Shown: positions 24,677 through 34,638, counted from the first letter of the stretch. The stretch: DNA of 64,000 bases from Paragemmobacter ruber (GCF_009908315.1 NZ_JAAATW010000003.1:1-64000), one strand, 5' to 3'. Notes: generated from the sequence alone by a model not told the origin. Translations and numbers: made by a program.

Positions 24677-24789
24677 CCGATGGGTCACGCGCGGCACCGG
24701 TCAGGATGCCGCGCTGTGCGGGAAAAAGGGGGGGGGCAGCGGCGCAGGTCGGGGCCTTCACCCCGTGCCGCCGCCGCGCGCGTGACCGG

Positions 24790-25635
24790 TCAGTTCAGCC
24801 ACAGCCTTTCGCGTTCCACCCGGCCCTGATCATCCAGCCGCACCTCGACCACATCGCCCGATGGATTGGTGGCAATGGCCGTCACATGCCGCCCGCCCCG
24901 TTCGACAAAGCCCACATCGCGATAGCCAAGCGCGGCCAGCCGGTCCCGCGCGGCGGCCTCGGTCATCGAGCGGCGATCGTCGGTCTCGCGTTCGAACCCC
25001 TGCAAAACGCCATCGCGCGCGAATTCCATCTCGATCCGCATGCCGTCGGCGGCAAAGCCTTCGACTGAGATTTCTCCGTCATCATCTACCTCGATCTCGG
25101 TCATCCGGGCGATCTCGGTCAGGCGCGGCTCGTCGCGTGCGGGCGCGGGCAGCATCGCGGCGATCAGGTCGGGCGGCAGACCCGCGCCATCACCCTGCAC
25201 TTCGTGCAGCCGATCACCGCGCGCCTCGGCCCGCAGCCAGCCGGTGGCCGTGCGGGCATAGAGATAGACATCGCCGTCATCATCGCGGCGGGTGCGGATG
25301 TCGCTCAGCCCAAGGCCGCGCAGCGGGGCAGGCAGCGTCGCCTCATCCGCGACGGGTGCTGCCGTGCCAGCGCTCAACGTGGCGGCGGCGAAGGTGTCGC
25401 CCGTCCGCGTGCCGGTCAGCGTCAGGGCAGTGCCCGGCGCCGGGGCGGCGGTCCCTTCGGGCAGGGTGACGAGAAGCCGCCCGTCGGATGTGGTCAGCAC
25501 CATCTGGGTGCCGAACACCTCGGCCACCGTGCCGGAAAGCTGCGTCTCTTGCGCCGCGACCGGCGCGGCAAGCGGTGCGACAAGCGCCATGGCCAGCGTC
25601 AGGGTGATGGCAGGGGCGGTAAATCGGCGTGTCAT
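24790..25635 (-). CDS. Exported PepSY-like protein, function unknown
   Basis: A 281-residue protein with a signal peptide (L-T-L-A-M-A-L-V-A-P-L-A-A-P-V-A-A-Q, about residues 12-29). An OB-like strand-rich part follows (residues 30-90), then two PepSY-like segments: V-D-D-D-G-E-I-S-V-E-G and R-L-A-A-L-G-Y. It is probably periplasmic. It is divergent from a small PepSY-like gene and a two-component system, so it may belong to the same regulon. Start at 25635 follows GGAGAG. Confidence 0.65.
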   Translation of the reverse strand: MTRRFTAPAITLTLAMALVAPLAAPVAAQETQLSGTVAEVFGTQMVLTTSDGRLLVTLPEGTAAPAPGTALTLTGTRTGDTFAAATLSAGTAAPVADEATLPAPLRGLGLSDIRTRRDDDGDVYLYARTATGWLRAEARGDRLHEVQGDGAGLPPDLIAAMLPAPARDEPRLTEIARMTEIEVDDDGEISVEGFAADGMRIEMEFARDGVLQGFERETDDRRSMTEAAARDRLAALGYRDVGFVERGGRHVTAIATNPSGDVVEVRLDDQGRVERERLWLN

Positions 25636-25746
25636 GGGTCTCTCCTGTGGTTTCATCATGCCAGCACCTTGCGCGATTCGCCCCAAATGCCGCCGAAACG
25701 GGCCTGTTTGGTTTTCGTTGAGCCTTGCCGGGTTATATGCTGCCCC

Positions 25747-26046
25747 ATGCGCCCCGTCTTCGCCCCCCTCCTTCTCTGCCTGCTGGCCGTCCCGGCCCGC
25801 GCGGATGCGCCGGAAGATGCCCGCCCCATCGGCGCGGCCGACGCCCTCGCCTGCGCCGCCAGCCGCTACCGGGGCGAGGCGCTGCGGATCGAGGAGGAAG
25901 ACGATGGTCTGGTGCAGGAAATCCGCTGGCTCACCCCCGATGGCAGCGTGATCGAGATCGAACTCACCGGTCCGGGCTGCCGCTTCCTCGAGGTGGAAGG
26001 GGTAGGCCAGTCCGAGGCGCGCATCCTGCCGGGCGAAGCGCCCTGA
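25747..26046 (+). CDS. Small exported PepSY-like protein preceding a two-component system
   Basis: A 99-residue protein with a short signal peptide (F-A-P-L-L-L-C-L-L-A-V-P-A-R-A) and an acidic PepSY-like body (Y-R-G-E-A-L-R-I-E-E-E-D-D-G). It lies 24 bp before the response-regulator gene on the same strand. PepSY proteins beside PhoPQ-type systems are common; a role in modulating the sensor is an inference. Confidence 0.6.
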   Translation: MRPVFAPLLLCLLAVPARADAPEDARPIGAADALACAASRYRGEALRIEEEDDGLVQEIRWLTPDGSVIEIELTGPGCRFLEVEGVGQSEARILPGEAP

Positions 26047-26070
26047 AAGAAAAGCCGTGAAAGTTCTGCC

Positions 26071-26739
26071 GTGAAAATCTTGATCGTCGAGGATGACCGC
26101 GACCTGGCCGCCCAGATCGCCACCGCGCTGGGGCAGGCCGGATATACGGTCGAGACCGCGCATGACGGCGTGGCGGGCGAATATCTCGGCGCGACCGAAA
26201 CCATCGGCGCGGCGGTGCTCGATCTCGGGCTGCCGGGGATGGACGGGATCGAGGTGCTCAAACGCTGGCGGGGCGCGGGGCTTGCCTTTCCCGTGCTGAT
26301 CCTGACGGCGCGGGATGCGTGGTCGGACAAGGTGGCGGGCTTCCGCGCCGGTGCCGATGATTTCGTCCTCAAACCCTTTCGGATGGAAGAGGTGACGCTG
26401 CGCCTTGCCACGCTGATCCGCCGCGCGGCGGGCCATGCCACGGTGGAACTGGTGGCCGGGGGGCTGGTCTTGGACACGGCGACCGGGCTTGCAACGCTGG
26501 ACGGGATGCCGCTGCGGCTGACGGCCTTCGAAGGGCGGCTCTTGCGCTATCTTATGCTGCACAAGGGGCGGGTCGTCAGCCGGACGGAGCTTTCCGAACA
26601 TATGTATGACCGCGACAGCGACCGGGATTTCCGGTCGATGGAGGTGGTGATCGGCCGCCTGCGCAAAAAGATCGGCGAGGCCCGGGTCGAAACCCGGCGC
26701 GGCGAAGGCTATCGCTTCATGCCTGGTGATCCGGCATGA
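26071..26739 (+). CDS. Two-component response regulator, OmpR/PhoP family
   Basis: A 222-residue regulator starting at GTG 26071. Its receiver domain has the acidic pocket E-D-D near residue 7, phospho-Asp in L-D-L-G-L-P-G-M-D-G at about 51, and Lys in F-V-L-K-P-F. The C-terminal winged helix ends with V-E-T-R-R-G-E-G-Y-R-F. Its stop overlaps the kinase start as ATGA. Confidence 0.9.
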   Translation: MKILIVEDDRDLAAQIATALGQAGYTVETAHDGVAGEYLGATETIGAAVLDLGLPGMDGIEVLKRWRGAGLAFPVLILTARDAWSDKVAGFRAGADDFVLKPFRMEEVTLRLATLIRRAAGHATVELVAGGLVLDTATGLATLDGMPLRLTAFEGRLLRYLMLHKGRVVSRTELSEHMYDRDSDRDFRSMEVVIGRLRKKIGEARVETRRGEGYRFMPGDPA

Positions 26740-28022
26740 CCTTCGGCTCGATCCGGGCCAGGTTGCTGACATGGTCGGCGGGCCTGACGCTGGCGGCGCT
26801 GGTTGTCGCCTGGTTTGTGCTGTCTGCCGTGCTGACGGATTTCGTGACGCGCCGCCTTCAGGCGGAACTGACGGCAGGCGCGCGCGGGGTCATGGCGGTG
26901 GCCCGCTGGGATGAGGCCGGGGCCTTCTCCGTGATCCCGCCGCCATCGGATGCGCGTTTTGAACAGCCGCTGTCGGGCTGGTTCTGGCAGGTCAGTGACG
27001 GGGCGGCCGTGCTGGCCCGGTCCCCGTCGCTGGTGACGGGCGATCTGGGCGTGGATGGGCGGGGCCGGACCGGCCCGGATGGCCGCGTGCTGGTGACCCA
27101 TGTCGCGGCCTTCACCGCCCCCGGAGAGGGGCGCCGACTGACCGTCACCGTCACCTTGCCCAAGGATGTGGCCGATGCCGAACTGGCCGCGATCCGCCGC
27201 CCCCTTGCCGTGGCGCTGCTCCTGCTGGGGGCCGCGCTGATGGGCGCGCAGGTGCTGGCGGTCAGGGCAGGGCTTGCCGATCTGACACGCTTTGCCCGTG
27301 GGGTGGCCGCCCTGCGCGACGGGCAGGCCGCCGCCCTTCCCGCGGCGCAGGCGGCAGAGCTGCGCCCGCTCGCCGATGAACTGGGGCGCCTTGTCGCGGC
27401 CAATGCCGCGCAGGTCGCACGCGCCCGCGCCCATGCCGCCGACCTTGCCCATGCGCTGAAGACCCCGCTTGCGGTGCTGTCCAACCGGGCGGGGGCCGAG
27501 GATGCGGCGCTGATCCAGCGGATGGATCGCATCCTGCGCTGGCATCTCAGACGGGCGCGGGCATCGGCGCCGTCCGATCCGCGGGCGCGCGCCGCCATCG
27601 CCCCCGTGCTGGAGGATGTGGCGCTGGTCCTGCGGCCCGAGGCGCGGCGGCGCGGGGTGACGCTTGCGCATGCCTCCGACACGGCGCCCGATTTTCGCGG
27701 CGATGGCGAAGATCTGGCCGAAATCATCGGCGCCCTTGCCGAGAACGGCGTGAAATGGGCGCGCACAACCGTGCGGATCGACGCGCGGCGCTGCGCGGAC
27801 GGGGTCGAGATCACGGTCACCGATGACGGCCCCGGCATCCCCGCGGCAGAGCGTGACAGACTTCTGGGCCGCGGCGCCCGGCTGGATGAAACGATGCCCG
27901 GCCATGGCCTTGGTCTGGCCATCGCGGCGGATCGGATCGCCGCCTATGGTGGGCGGCTTGATCTGCTGCAGGCCGATACGGGCGGGCTTGCGGTCCGTGT
28001 CATCCTGCCCGCCTTGGGATGA
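26736..28022 (+). CDS. Two-component sensor histidine kinase, PhoQ-like
   Basis: A 428-residue membrane kinase. It has helices at about 10-32 and 155-180 flanking a periplasmic sensor region, then a HAMP-like segment, phospho-acceptor His in L-A-H-A-L-K-T-P-L at about residue 242, and an HATPase domain with N (L-A-E-N-G-V-K), D-D-G-P-G-I and G-H-G-L-G-L. Paired by ATGA overlap with the response regulator. The H-A-L-K-T-P form is typical of the PhoQ-type group. Confidence 0.9.
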   Translation: MTFGSIRARLLTWSAGLTLAALVVAWFVLSAVLTDFVTRRLQAELTAGARGVMAVARWDEAGAFSVIPPPSDARFEQPLSGWFWQVSDGAAVLARSPSLVTGDLGVDGRGRTGPDGRVLVTHVAAFTAPGEGRRLTVTVTLPKDVADAELAAIRRPLAVALLLLGAALMGAQVLAVRAGLADLTRFARGVAALRDGQAAALPAAQAAELRPLADELGRLVAANAAQVARARAHAADLAHALKTPLAVLSNRAGAEDAALIQRMDRILRWHLRRARASAPSDPRARAAIAPVLEDVALVLRPEARRRGVTLAHASDTAPDFRGDGEDLAEIIGALAENGVKWARTTVRIDARRCADGVEITVTDDGPGIPAAERDRLLGRGARLDETMPGHGLGLAIAADRIAAYGGRLDLLQADTGGLAVRVILPALG

Positions 28023-28034
28023 TCGCGCCGCGCC

Positions 28035-28724
<690 letters not shown>

Positions 28725-28771
28725 CTACGTCGAAACGGCCCCCCGCCGGCCTTCGGGGCGCCCGGTTTCGT

Positions 28772-28930
28772 CTGGCCGGTCTTCTGACTTGGCTTCGCAC
28801 GGATGCTGCGCCTTCCCGGTCTTGCGACCAGTGGCCTCATGCAGCACCATCCACCTTACAGCGTTGGGCACGTCGCAGACTTGCACTGCGTTCCCGATTA
28901 TCCGGCAGCGAAAGGCCACCGGCACCAGAC
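28772..28930 (-). ncRNA. Cobalamin (B12) riboswitch
   Basis: The minus-strand leader of bluB contains the conserved riboswitch blocks in order: GGTGCCGGTGGCC at the 5' end, GGGAACGCAGTGCAAG with TGCGACGTGCCC, the B12 box GAGGCCACTG, then GACCGGGAAGGCG and GTGCGAAGCC...AGAAGACCGGCC at the 3' end. It ends about 57 bp before bluB. GC-rich complementary segments (about 28742-28770) between it and the start could form the expression platform. Confidence 0.92.
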
Positions 28931-29145
28931 TGGGAAAATCCTAGCCGCACCTGCGCTGACGCACAATGGAGGATCGGGGCGCGGCTGCGGGCGGGCGATG
29001 GAGACGCAGCCAAGCGCGCCTGTTCGCCGCCCCCTGATGGGGCATGTCCGTGGAAGGGGCCGGACGGGGCGGGGGCCGGACGGGGCGGGGGCCCATCCCC
29101 CTGACCAGAGCGATGCGGGGAAACCCGGCCGTCCTGTTACGCCGT
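28931..29145. repeat. Intergenic stretch with a short 16-bp tandem repeat
   Basis: Between the riboswitch and the hybrid kinase stop no gene is seen. At about 29056-29093 the unit GGGGCCGGACGGGGCG occurs twice and begins a third time, a minor GC-rich tandem repeat. Confidence 0.5.
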
Positions 29146-31005
29146 TCAGTCCGCCGCCCACTCAGCCGCCCATTCCGCTGCGCGGTCGCCGCCCGTTTCG
29201 GTGCGGGTCGCGCGGACGCGCTGCAGAAGCTTTGCCAGATCGTCAAAGACGATGGGTTTGGGCAGATGGGCATCAAAGCCTGCGTCCAGATAGGCGCGGA
29301 TATCCTCGGCCATCACATTGGCGGTCGCGGCCACGGCGATGGGTGGCACCCGTCCCTCTTCCGCAGCGGCCCGGCGCAGGGCGGCCAAAGTTTCAACCCC
29401 GTTCATCCCGGGCATGTTGATGTCGATCAGATAGGCATCGAACCGCTGCGCGCGGGCCTTCTCGATCATGTCCGGTCCGCCATCGGCCATCACCGGGGTC
29501 ACCCCAAGCTCGATCAGCAAGGCCTCAAGCACCATGCGGTTGATCTCGTCATCATCGGCGCACAGAAGGCGCAGGCCCGCACCGGCGCGGGGCGCGGGCT
29601 GCGGCGGTTCTGACTGCGTCACGGGCGGGGCTTCGGTCGCGGGCAGGGGCAGGGTCACCTCCATCCGCGTGCCGCTGCCGGGCGCGCTGTCCACCGCGAT
29701 CCGCCCGCCCATGGCCGTGACCAGCATGTTGACGATGCTCAGCCCCAGACCGGTGCCGCCGAACTGCCGCGCGGTGCCTGCGGTGGCCTGACGGAAGGGT
29801 TCGAACAGATGGGCCAACTGCTCGGCACTCATCCCGATGCCGGTGTCTGCAACCGCCAGCCTAACGCCCTCCTCGCCGGAGGGAGCGACCGACAGGACGA
29901 TCTCGCCCGCGCTGGTGAATTTCACCGCATTGGCCAGAAGGTTGTGCAGGATCTGGCGCAGACGCATCGCATCGCCCCTGCGCCAAGGGGGCATGTCGGG
30001 CGCAAGCTCCAGCCGTAACGCTACGCCCCGTTCCGATGCCAAGGCCCGGTACTGGGTGGCCATGGCCTCCGCCACCTCGGCCAGATTGAAGGGCAGATGC
30101 TCAAGCTCCAGCGCCCCGTTGTCGAGTTTGGCGAAATCAAGCACGTCATCGACCACGGTCTTGAGCAGCGCCGCCGAGGATTGCAGATCGCGCAGGGTGC
30201 GCTTGCCATCCTCGTCGGCGACATGGCGCGCCAGCACCCGCGTCAGCCCCACGATCCCGTTCAGGGGCGTGCGCAATTCATGGTTGATCTGGGAAAACAG
30301 GCGCGTCCGCTGCTGCAGGATCGCGTCGCTTTCCGCGCGCGCCTGACGCAGGGCATCGCTCAATGCGCTTTCGCGCAGGATGATCAGCGCAAAGCCGATG
30401 TAAAGCGATGTCCCCGCCAGAACAAAGGCGATCAGCGATGAGGCCACGACGAACCACGCCCCCGGATCGGTCGAGGCCAGCACCACCAACCGCATGGCAT
30501 AGGCGGCGCTGACCATAAAGAAGGGCGCCGCCACCAGCAGGCGGTTGCGCGGCGATGTTCGGGCCACCGCAGCCCAGAGACTGCCCGCCGCAAGAAGGCC
30601 TACCACCGCATTCACCACCGATGTGGTGATGATCAGAAGCGGCGCGTCCCGGTAGAGAACGGCCAGCACACATTGCGCCAGACAGATCAGCCCGGCAATC
30701 AGCACGACCAACCCCGCCGCCGGATGCGGGCGCAGCGATCCGTACAGCGACAGATAGGCCAGCACGATGCTGAAATGCGCCCCCGCGATGATCAGGGCGG
30801 CGCTGACGACAAAGGGCGCATCGCGCGACAGGAACACCCCCATCGCTGCAATCAGCAAGGCGCCAAGGCTCGCGGCATAAAGACTGGCGGCTTGGCGGAA
30901 CCGCTCGGTCCAGGCCCCGCGCAGGAACGTGGCAAGGCAGGCCGAAAAGAACAAAAGGATGCACGCAACGGCCACAAGGATCCGTATGTCGACCGATGTC
31001 GTCAT
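29146..31005 (-). CDS. Hybrid sensor histidine kinase with C-terminal receiver
   Basis: A 619-residue membrane protein. An N-terminal region with about seven helices (residues 8-215) is followed by HisKA with phospho-acceptor in I-N-H-E-L-R-T-P-L-N-G at about 240 and HATPase with N (L-L-A-N-A-V-K-F), D-T-G-I-G-M and G-G-T-G-L-G-L-S. The receiver domain has phospho-Asp in L-I-D-I-N-M-P-G-M-N-G at about 533. The tail ends in repeated A-A-E-W. No partner regulator is adjacent. The signal is unknown. Confidence 0.9.
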   Translation of the reverse strand: MTTSVDIRILVAVACILLFFSACLATFLRGAWTERFRQAASLYAASLGALLIAAMGVFLSRDAPFVVSAALIIAGAHFSIVLAYLSLYGSLRPHPAAGLVVLIAGLICLAQCVLAVLYRDAPLLIITTSVVNAVVGLLAAGSLWAAVARTSPRNRLLVAAPFFMVSAAYAMRLVVLASTDPGAWFVVASSLIAFVLAGTSLYIGFALIILRESALSDALRQARAESDAILQQRTRLFSQINHELRTPLNGIVGLTRVLARHVADEDGKRTLRDLQSSAALLKTVVDDVLDFAKLDNGALELEHLPFNLAEVAEAMATQYRALASERGVALRLELAPDMPPWRRGDAMRLRQILHNLLANAVKFTSAGEIVLSVAPSGEEGVRLAVADTGIGMSAEQLAHLFEPFRQATAGTARQFGGTGLGLSIVNMLVTAMGGRIAVDSAPGSGTRMEVTLPLPATEAPPVTQSEPPQPAPRAGAGLRLLCADDDEINRMVLEALLIELGVTPVMADGGPDMIEKARAQRFDAYLIDINMPGMNGVETLAALRRAAAEEGRVPPIAVAATANVMAEDIRAYLDAGFDAHLPKPIVFDDLAKLLQRVRATRTETGGDRAAEWAAEWAAD

Positions 31006-31184
31006 CGCTGCCTGTCCCCCGTCTGCCTTTCCAAACCTGCTGTCCCCGATCTGCCCCTGTGGGATGCGCGGGCCTTACCGTGGCACAGTATCGCCGCAGA
31101 CCGTGGCCTTTTCTCGCCCGCCCGCGCGTTTCAGCCACTCTTGGCAAGTCGCGTGCCATCCGTGCCACGCAGGCGGGCCGGCCG

Positions 31185-31808
31185 TCATGCGCCCTCCGCT
31201 GGGTCAGGCTCGGCACTGTCCACGCGCGCGCCGCGCCACGCGGCCCAGGCTTCGGGCGTATCCAGATCGGTCGTTGCGTGACAGTCGGGCAGGGGGATCA
31301 GGCGCAGCCTTGCGCGGTGGCGCACCAGCACGCTGCGCGCCCCTTCATCGCCCTGCAGCATCATCAGGTCATCGCGCAGATCGGGCGGGAAGCAGACCGG
31401 ATGCCCGGCGGTCCCATCGGCCGCCGCGCCCCGCAGGATGGCCTCCGGCTCGGCCTGCCAGGCGTCGCGCAGGGTGATGAGGTCATTGGGTGTGATGTCG
31501 GGCATGTCGGCCAGCAGCACCATCACGCCCGCATCCTGCGGAATGGCGGCAAGGCCCGCCTTCAGGCTTTCGGCCATCCCGGCCGGGGGTTCGGGCAAGG
31601 TGACGCTCCGGATGCCCAGGCCCTGCAACGCGGCGCTGCGGGCCGGGCGGTCGGCGGGCAGGGTCACATGGACCGGCAATCCCGTGGCCAGCGCCGCCGC
31701 CGCGACGTGGGCGATGAGGGGGCGCCCCGCGACAGGTTCCAGCAGCTTGTCGCCCCCCCGCATGCGGGATGACGAACCAGCGGCGAGGACAAGGATATGG
31801 ACCTGCAT
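31185..31808 (-). CDS. MocA/MobA-like nucleotidyltransferase (molybdenum cofactor cytidylyltransferase type)
   Basis: A 207-residue enzyme with the nucleotide-binding start L-V-L-A-A-G-S-S-S-R-M-R-G-G-D-K-L-L and metal-binding V-L-L-A-D-M-P-D-I. The family attaches CMP or GMP to molybdopterin. The start at 31808 places the motif at the N-terminus; the frame continues upstream to 31916 without family similarity. No molybdoenzyme genes are adjacent. Confidence 0.82.
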   Translation of the reverse strand: MQVHILVLAAGSSSRMRGGDKLLEPVAGRPLIAHVAAAALATGLPVHVTLPADRPARSAALQGLGIRSVTLPEPPAGMAESLKAGLAAIPQDAGVMVLLADMPDITPNDLITLRDAWQAEPEAILRGAAADGTAGHPVCFPPDLRDDLMMLQGDEGARSVLVRHRARLRLIPLPDCHATTDLDTPEAWAAWRGARVDSAEPDPAEGA

Positions 31809-31933
31809 GGCGCAACCCTTCCAAGCGGCGGTGCGGGCGTCAAGCGCGGATGATGCGGCGCGGCGTGCCGCCGCAAGCCTTTCCTCTTGCCTCCACTGCC
31901 GCTCCGGCTCGGTCATTGGGGCGCTGCCCCAAA

Positions 31934-32026
31934 CCCCGGGGTATTTTCCCCAAGATGAAGGGGCGCGGTCTTCATCTTGTCAGAAATACCCTCGGGAGGG
32001 TCCGGGAGGGCAGACCGCCCTCCCGG
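31934..32026. repeat. Composite palindromic intergenic repeat, copy 1
   Basis: Imperfect 27-bp arms (31934-31960 and 31970-31996) of the form CCC..GGTATTT....CAAGATGAAG enclose the loop GGGCGCGGT. A second perfect hairpin, CCGGGAGGGC/GCCCTCCCGG (32002-32026), is next to it. The same two-part layout recurs at about 53950 and 60961. It lies between the dehydrogenase stop and the MocA-like start. Confidence 0.75.
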
Positions 32027-32054
32027 GGGGTATTGCCGGGGCGCTGTGCCCGGA

Positions 32055-34481
32055 TCAGGAGCGCATGCGCGCGCCGTCGCCGTCCCAGAGCGGGGCGAGG
32101 TGGACGGTGGCCTTGCGGCGTTCGCCGAGGATCTCGATCTCGCAGGCGAGGCCGTCCTTGACCGCATCGGCGGGCAAAAAGCCCATGGCGACCGATTTGC
32201 CGGACCAATGCGCATAGCCGCCCGAGGTGCAGAAGCCCACCACCGCCCCGTCAAGCCAGATAGGTTCCCACGCCACGACATCGGCATCGGCGGCATCCAC
32301 GATGAAGCTGACCAGCCGCCGCTTGGGGCCTGCGGCCTTTTCCGCCGTCGCCGCCTCTTTCCCGATCCAGTCGGCCGCCTTGTTCCAGCGGATGAAACGG
32401 TCAAGGCCCGTCTCGCAGGGCGTATAGTCGGGGCTGAATTCGCGGCCCCAGCTGCCGAACCACTTGTCCAGACGCAAGGACATCATGGCGCGCATCCCGA
32501 AGGGGCGGATGCCAAGGTCCTTTCCGGCCGCGGTCAGCACATCCCAGAGGTGGCGGACCGACATGTGATCGGTGAAGATCTCATAGCCCAGATCGCCCGT
32601 GTAGCTGACGCGCTGGACGATGCAATTGGCCATGCCGACGGTCATGCGCTTGACATCCATGAACCCGAACGCCTCGGACGAGACATCGGCGCGCGTCACG
32701 CGGGACAGGAGTTCGCGCGCCTTGGGGCCTGCGATCTGGAAGCCCGACCGCGCGTCGGAGATGTTCTCGACCGTCACGCCCTCCATCGGGTTCATCTCGA
32801 ACCAGCGGGCGTGCCAGCCCTGCGCGCCATAGGAGGCGGTCAGCTGGAATTCCGTCTCTGACAGGCAGGAGACGGTGAAATCGCCGATGATCTTGCCGGA
32901 ATGGGCGAGCATCGGCGTCAGCGACAGGCGGCCCGGTTTCGGGATCAGGCCGGCCATGATCCGGTCGAGCCAGGCCCGCGCATTGGGGCCGGTGACGCGG
33001 TACTTGCCGAAATTCTGCACCTCGTTGATGCCCACGCCTTCGCGCACGGCCAGCACTTCCTGCCGCGTCGCCTCCCATGCGTTGGAGCGGCGGAAGGTCG
33101 GCTGTTCATAGCGCGGCTCACCCGGCAGGGCGTGGTAGTTCACCACCTCCAGCCCGTATTGCTGGCCCCAGACGGCGTTCAGGCCATCGAACACCTCATA
33201 CATGGGCGTGGTGCGGAAGGGGCGGGCGGCGGGGCGTTCCTCGTTCGGGTATGAGACGCTGAACCGCATCTGGTAGTTTTCGATGACCTTCGGGACGGTA
33301 TAGCCCGGGCTTGTCCAGTTGCCGAAGCGGGCGACGTCAAAGCCGCGCGGATCACGCTCCACCTCACCATGGATCATCCATTGGGCGAGCGCGAGGCCCA
33401 TGCCCCCACCCTGGCTGAAGCCCGCCATCACCGCGCAGGCGGACCAGTAGTTGCGCAGGCCCGGCACGGGGCCGATCAGCGGGTTGCCGTCGGGGGCGAA
33501 GGTGAAGGGGCCGTGGATCACCCGCTTCACGCCTGACCGTTCCAGCACGGGAAAGCGGCGATAGGCAAAGTTGACGCTGTCCTCGATCTTGTCGAACTGT
33601 TCGTTCAGCAGTTCATGGCCGAAATCCCAAGGCGTGCCATCCACCGACCACGGCTCGCAGGGTTTCTCATAGAACCCGATGCAGAGGCCCCGGCCTTCCT
33701 GCCGCAGATAGCTTTCGCCGCCCGGGTCCATCACATGGGGGAATTCGCGGCCCGATTTCAGGATATCCATGATTTCCGGGATGTCGTCGGTCACCAGATA
33801 CTGGTGCGCCATGGGCAGCAGCGGCAGGTAGACGCCTGCCATCGCCCCGATCTCGCGCGCCCACAATCCGCCTGCATTGACCACATGTTCGGCGATGATG
33901 GTGCCTTTCTCGGTCACCACTTCCCATGATCCGTCCGGGCGGGGGTTGGTTTCCAGCACGCGGTTGTGCAGCACGATCTCCGCCCCGCCCATGCGGGCGG
34001 CCTTGGCATAGGCATGGGTTGTGCCGGACGGGTCAAGATGGCCATCAAGCGGGTCGTAAAGCGCGCCGATGATGCCTTCGAGGTTTACCATCCCGTCGGT
34101 CAGCTTGTGAATCTCCTCAGGCCCGAGGATTTCCGTATCCAGCCCCATGTAGCGGTGCTTGGCGCGTTCGGCCTTGAGCTGTTCGAACCGCGCCTCATTG
34201 TCGGCCAGCGTGATGCCGCCCACATGGTGCAGGCCGCAGGACATGCCGGTGATCGCCTCAAGCTCCTTGTAAAGCCGGATCGTATAGCCCTGCAGCGCCG
34301 CCATGTTGGTGTCGCCGTTCAGCGTGTGAAAGCCCCCCGCCGCGTGCCAGGTGGACCCGGAGGTGAGTTCGGACCGTTCGACCAGCATCACATCCGACCA
34401 GCCCAGCTTTGTCAGGTGATAAAGGACCGAGCAGCCGACGACGCCGCCGCCGATGACGAGGACTCGGGTATGGGTTTTCAT
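32055..34481 (-). CDS. Dimethylglycine/sarcosine dehydrogenase-like FAD oxidoreductase with GcvT domain
   Basis: An 808-residue enzyme. The N-terminal FAD domain has V-I-G-G-G-V-V-G-C-S at about 9-18, followed by a DAO-type oxidoreductase and from about 430 a GcvT-like aminomethyltransferase fold (N-F-G-K-Y-R-V-T-G, then C-terminal D-G-L-A-C-E-I). This layout is that of dimethylglycine and sarcosine dehydrogenases, which demethylate to tetrahydrofolate. The ATG at 34481 starts just before the FAD motif. The neighbouring Liv-type importer has its own terminator. Confidence 0.88.
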   Translation of the reverse strand: MKTHTRVLVIGGGVVGCSVLYHLTKLGWSDVMLVERSELTSGSTWHAAGGFHTLNGDTNMAALQGYTIRLYKELEAITGMSCGLHHVGGITLADNEARFEQLKAERAKHRYMGLDTEILGPEEIHKLTDGMVNLEGIIGALYDPLDGHLDPSGTTHAYAKAARMGGAEIVLHNRVLETNPRPDGSWEVVTEKGTIIAEHVVNAGGLWAREIGAMAGVYLPLLPMAHQYLVTDDIPEIMDILKSGREFPHVMDPGGESYLRQEGRGLCIGFYEKPCEPWSVDGTPWDFGHELLNEQFDKIEDSVNFAYRRFPVLERSGVKRVIHGPFTFAPDGNPLIGPVPGLRNYWSACAVMAGFSQGGGMGLALAQWMIHGEVERDPRGFDVARFGNWTSPGYTVPKVIENYQMRFSVSYPNEERPAARPFRTTPMYEVFDGLNAVWGQQYGLEVVNYHALPGEPRYEQPTFRRSNAWEATRQEVLAVREGVGINEVQNFGKYRVTGPNARAWLDRIMAGLIPKPGRLSLTPMLAHSGKIIGDFTVSCLSETEFQLTASYGAQGWHARWFEMNPMEGVTVENISDARSGFQIAGPKARELLSRVTRADVSSEAFGFMDVKRMTVGMANCIVQRVSYTGDLGYEIFTDHMSVRHLWDVLTAAGKDLGIRPFGMRAMMSLRLDKWFGSWGREFSPDYTPCETGLDRFIRWNKAADWIGKEAATAEKAAGPKRRLVSFIVDAADADVVAWEPIWLDGAVVGFCTSGGYAHWSGKSVAMGFLPADAVKDGLACEIEILGERRKATVHLAPLWDGDGARMRS

Positions 34482-34546
34482 GGGGGGACTCCCTGCATTG
34501 GATTGCCCGCAGATTGGCCGCAAGCACCGCCGGGCGGCATGTTGGT

Positions 34547-34568
34547 TTGCGACAGGAACATGTCGCAA
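34547..34568. promoter_or_regulatory. Perfect dyad upstream of the dehydrogenase gene
   Basis: TTGCGACA and TGTCGCAA form perfect 8-bp arms around six bases, 66 bp upstream of the dehydrogenase ATG and just past the livM terminator. Such a site fits an operator for a dimeric regulator, for example the GlxA-type AraC protein encoded 8 kb away. The regulator assignment is a guess. Confidence 0.5.
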
Positions 34569-34581
34569 GTGGCGGGCGCGA

Positions 34582-34614
34582 CAAAAGGAAAGGGGCGCCC
34601 GCGCGGGGCGCCCC
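34582..34614 (-). terminator. Intrinsic terminator of the liv operon
   Basis: On the minus strand GGGGCGCCCC and GGGCGCCCC pair around a short GC loop and are followed by TTTCCTTTTGT. It lies about 25 bp after the livM stop. Confidence 0.75.
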
Positions 34615-34638
34615 CTGCCATTGCCCCGCGGAAGCGGG

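Noticed and set aside
29056-29093. 16-bp GC tandem repeat as a CRISPR or integration site
   Set aside because: Only two and a partial unit, directly abutting without spacers, and no cas genes nearby.
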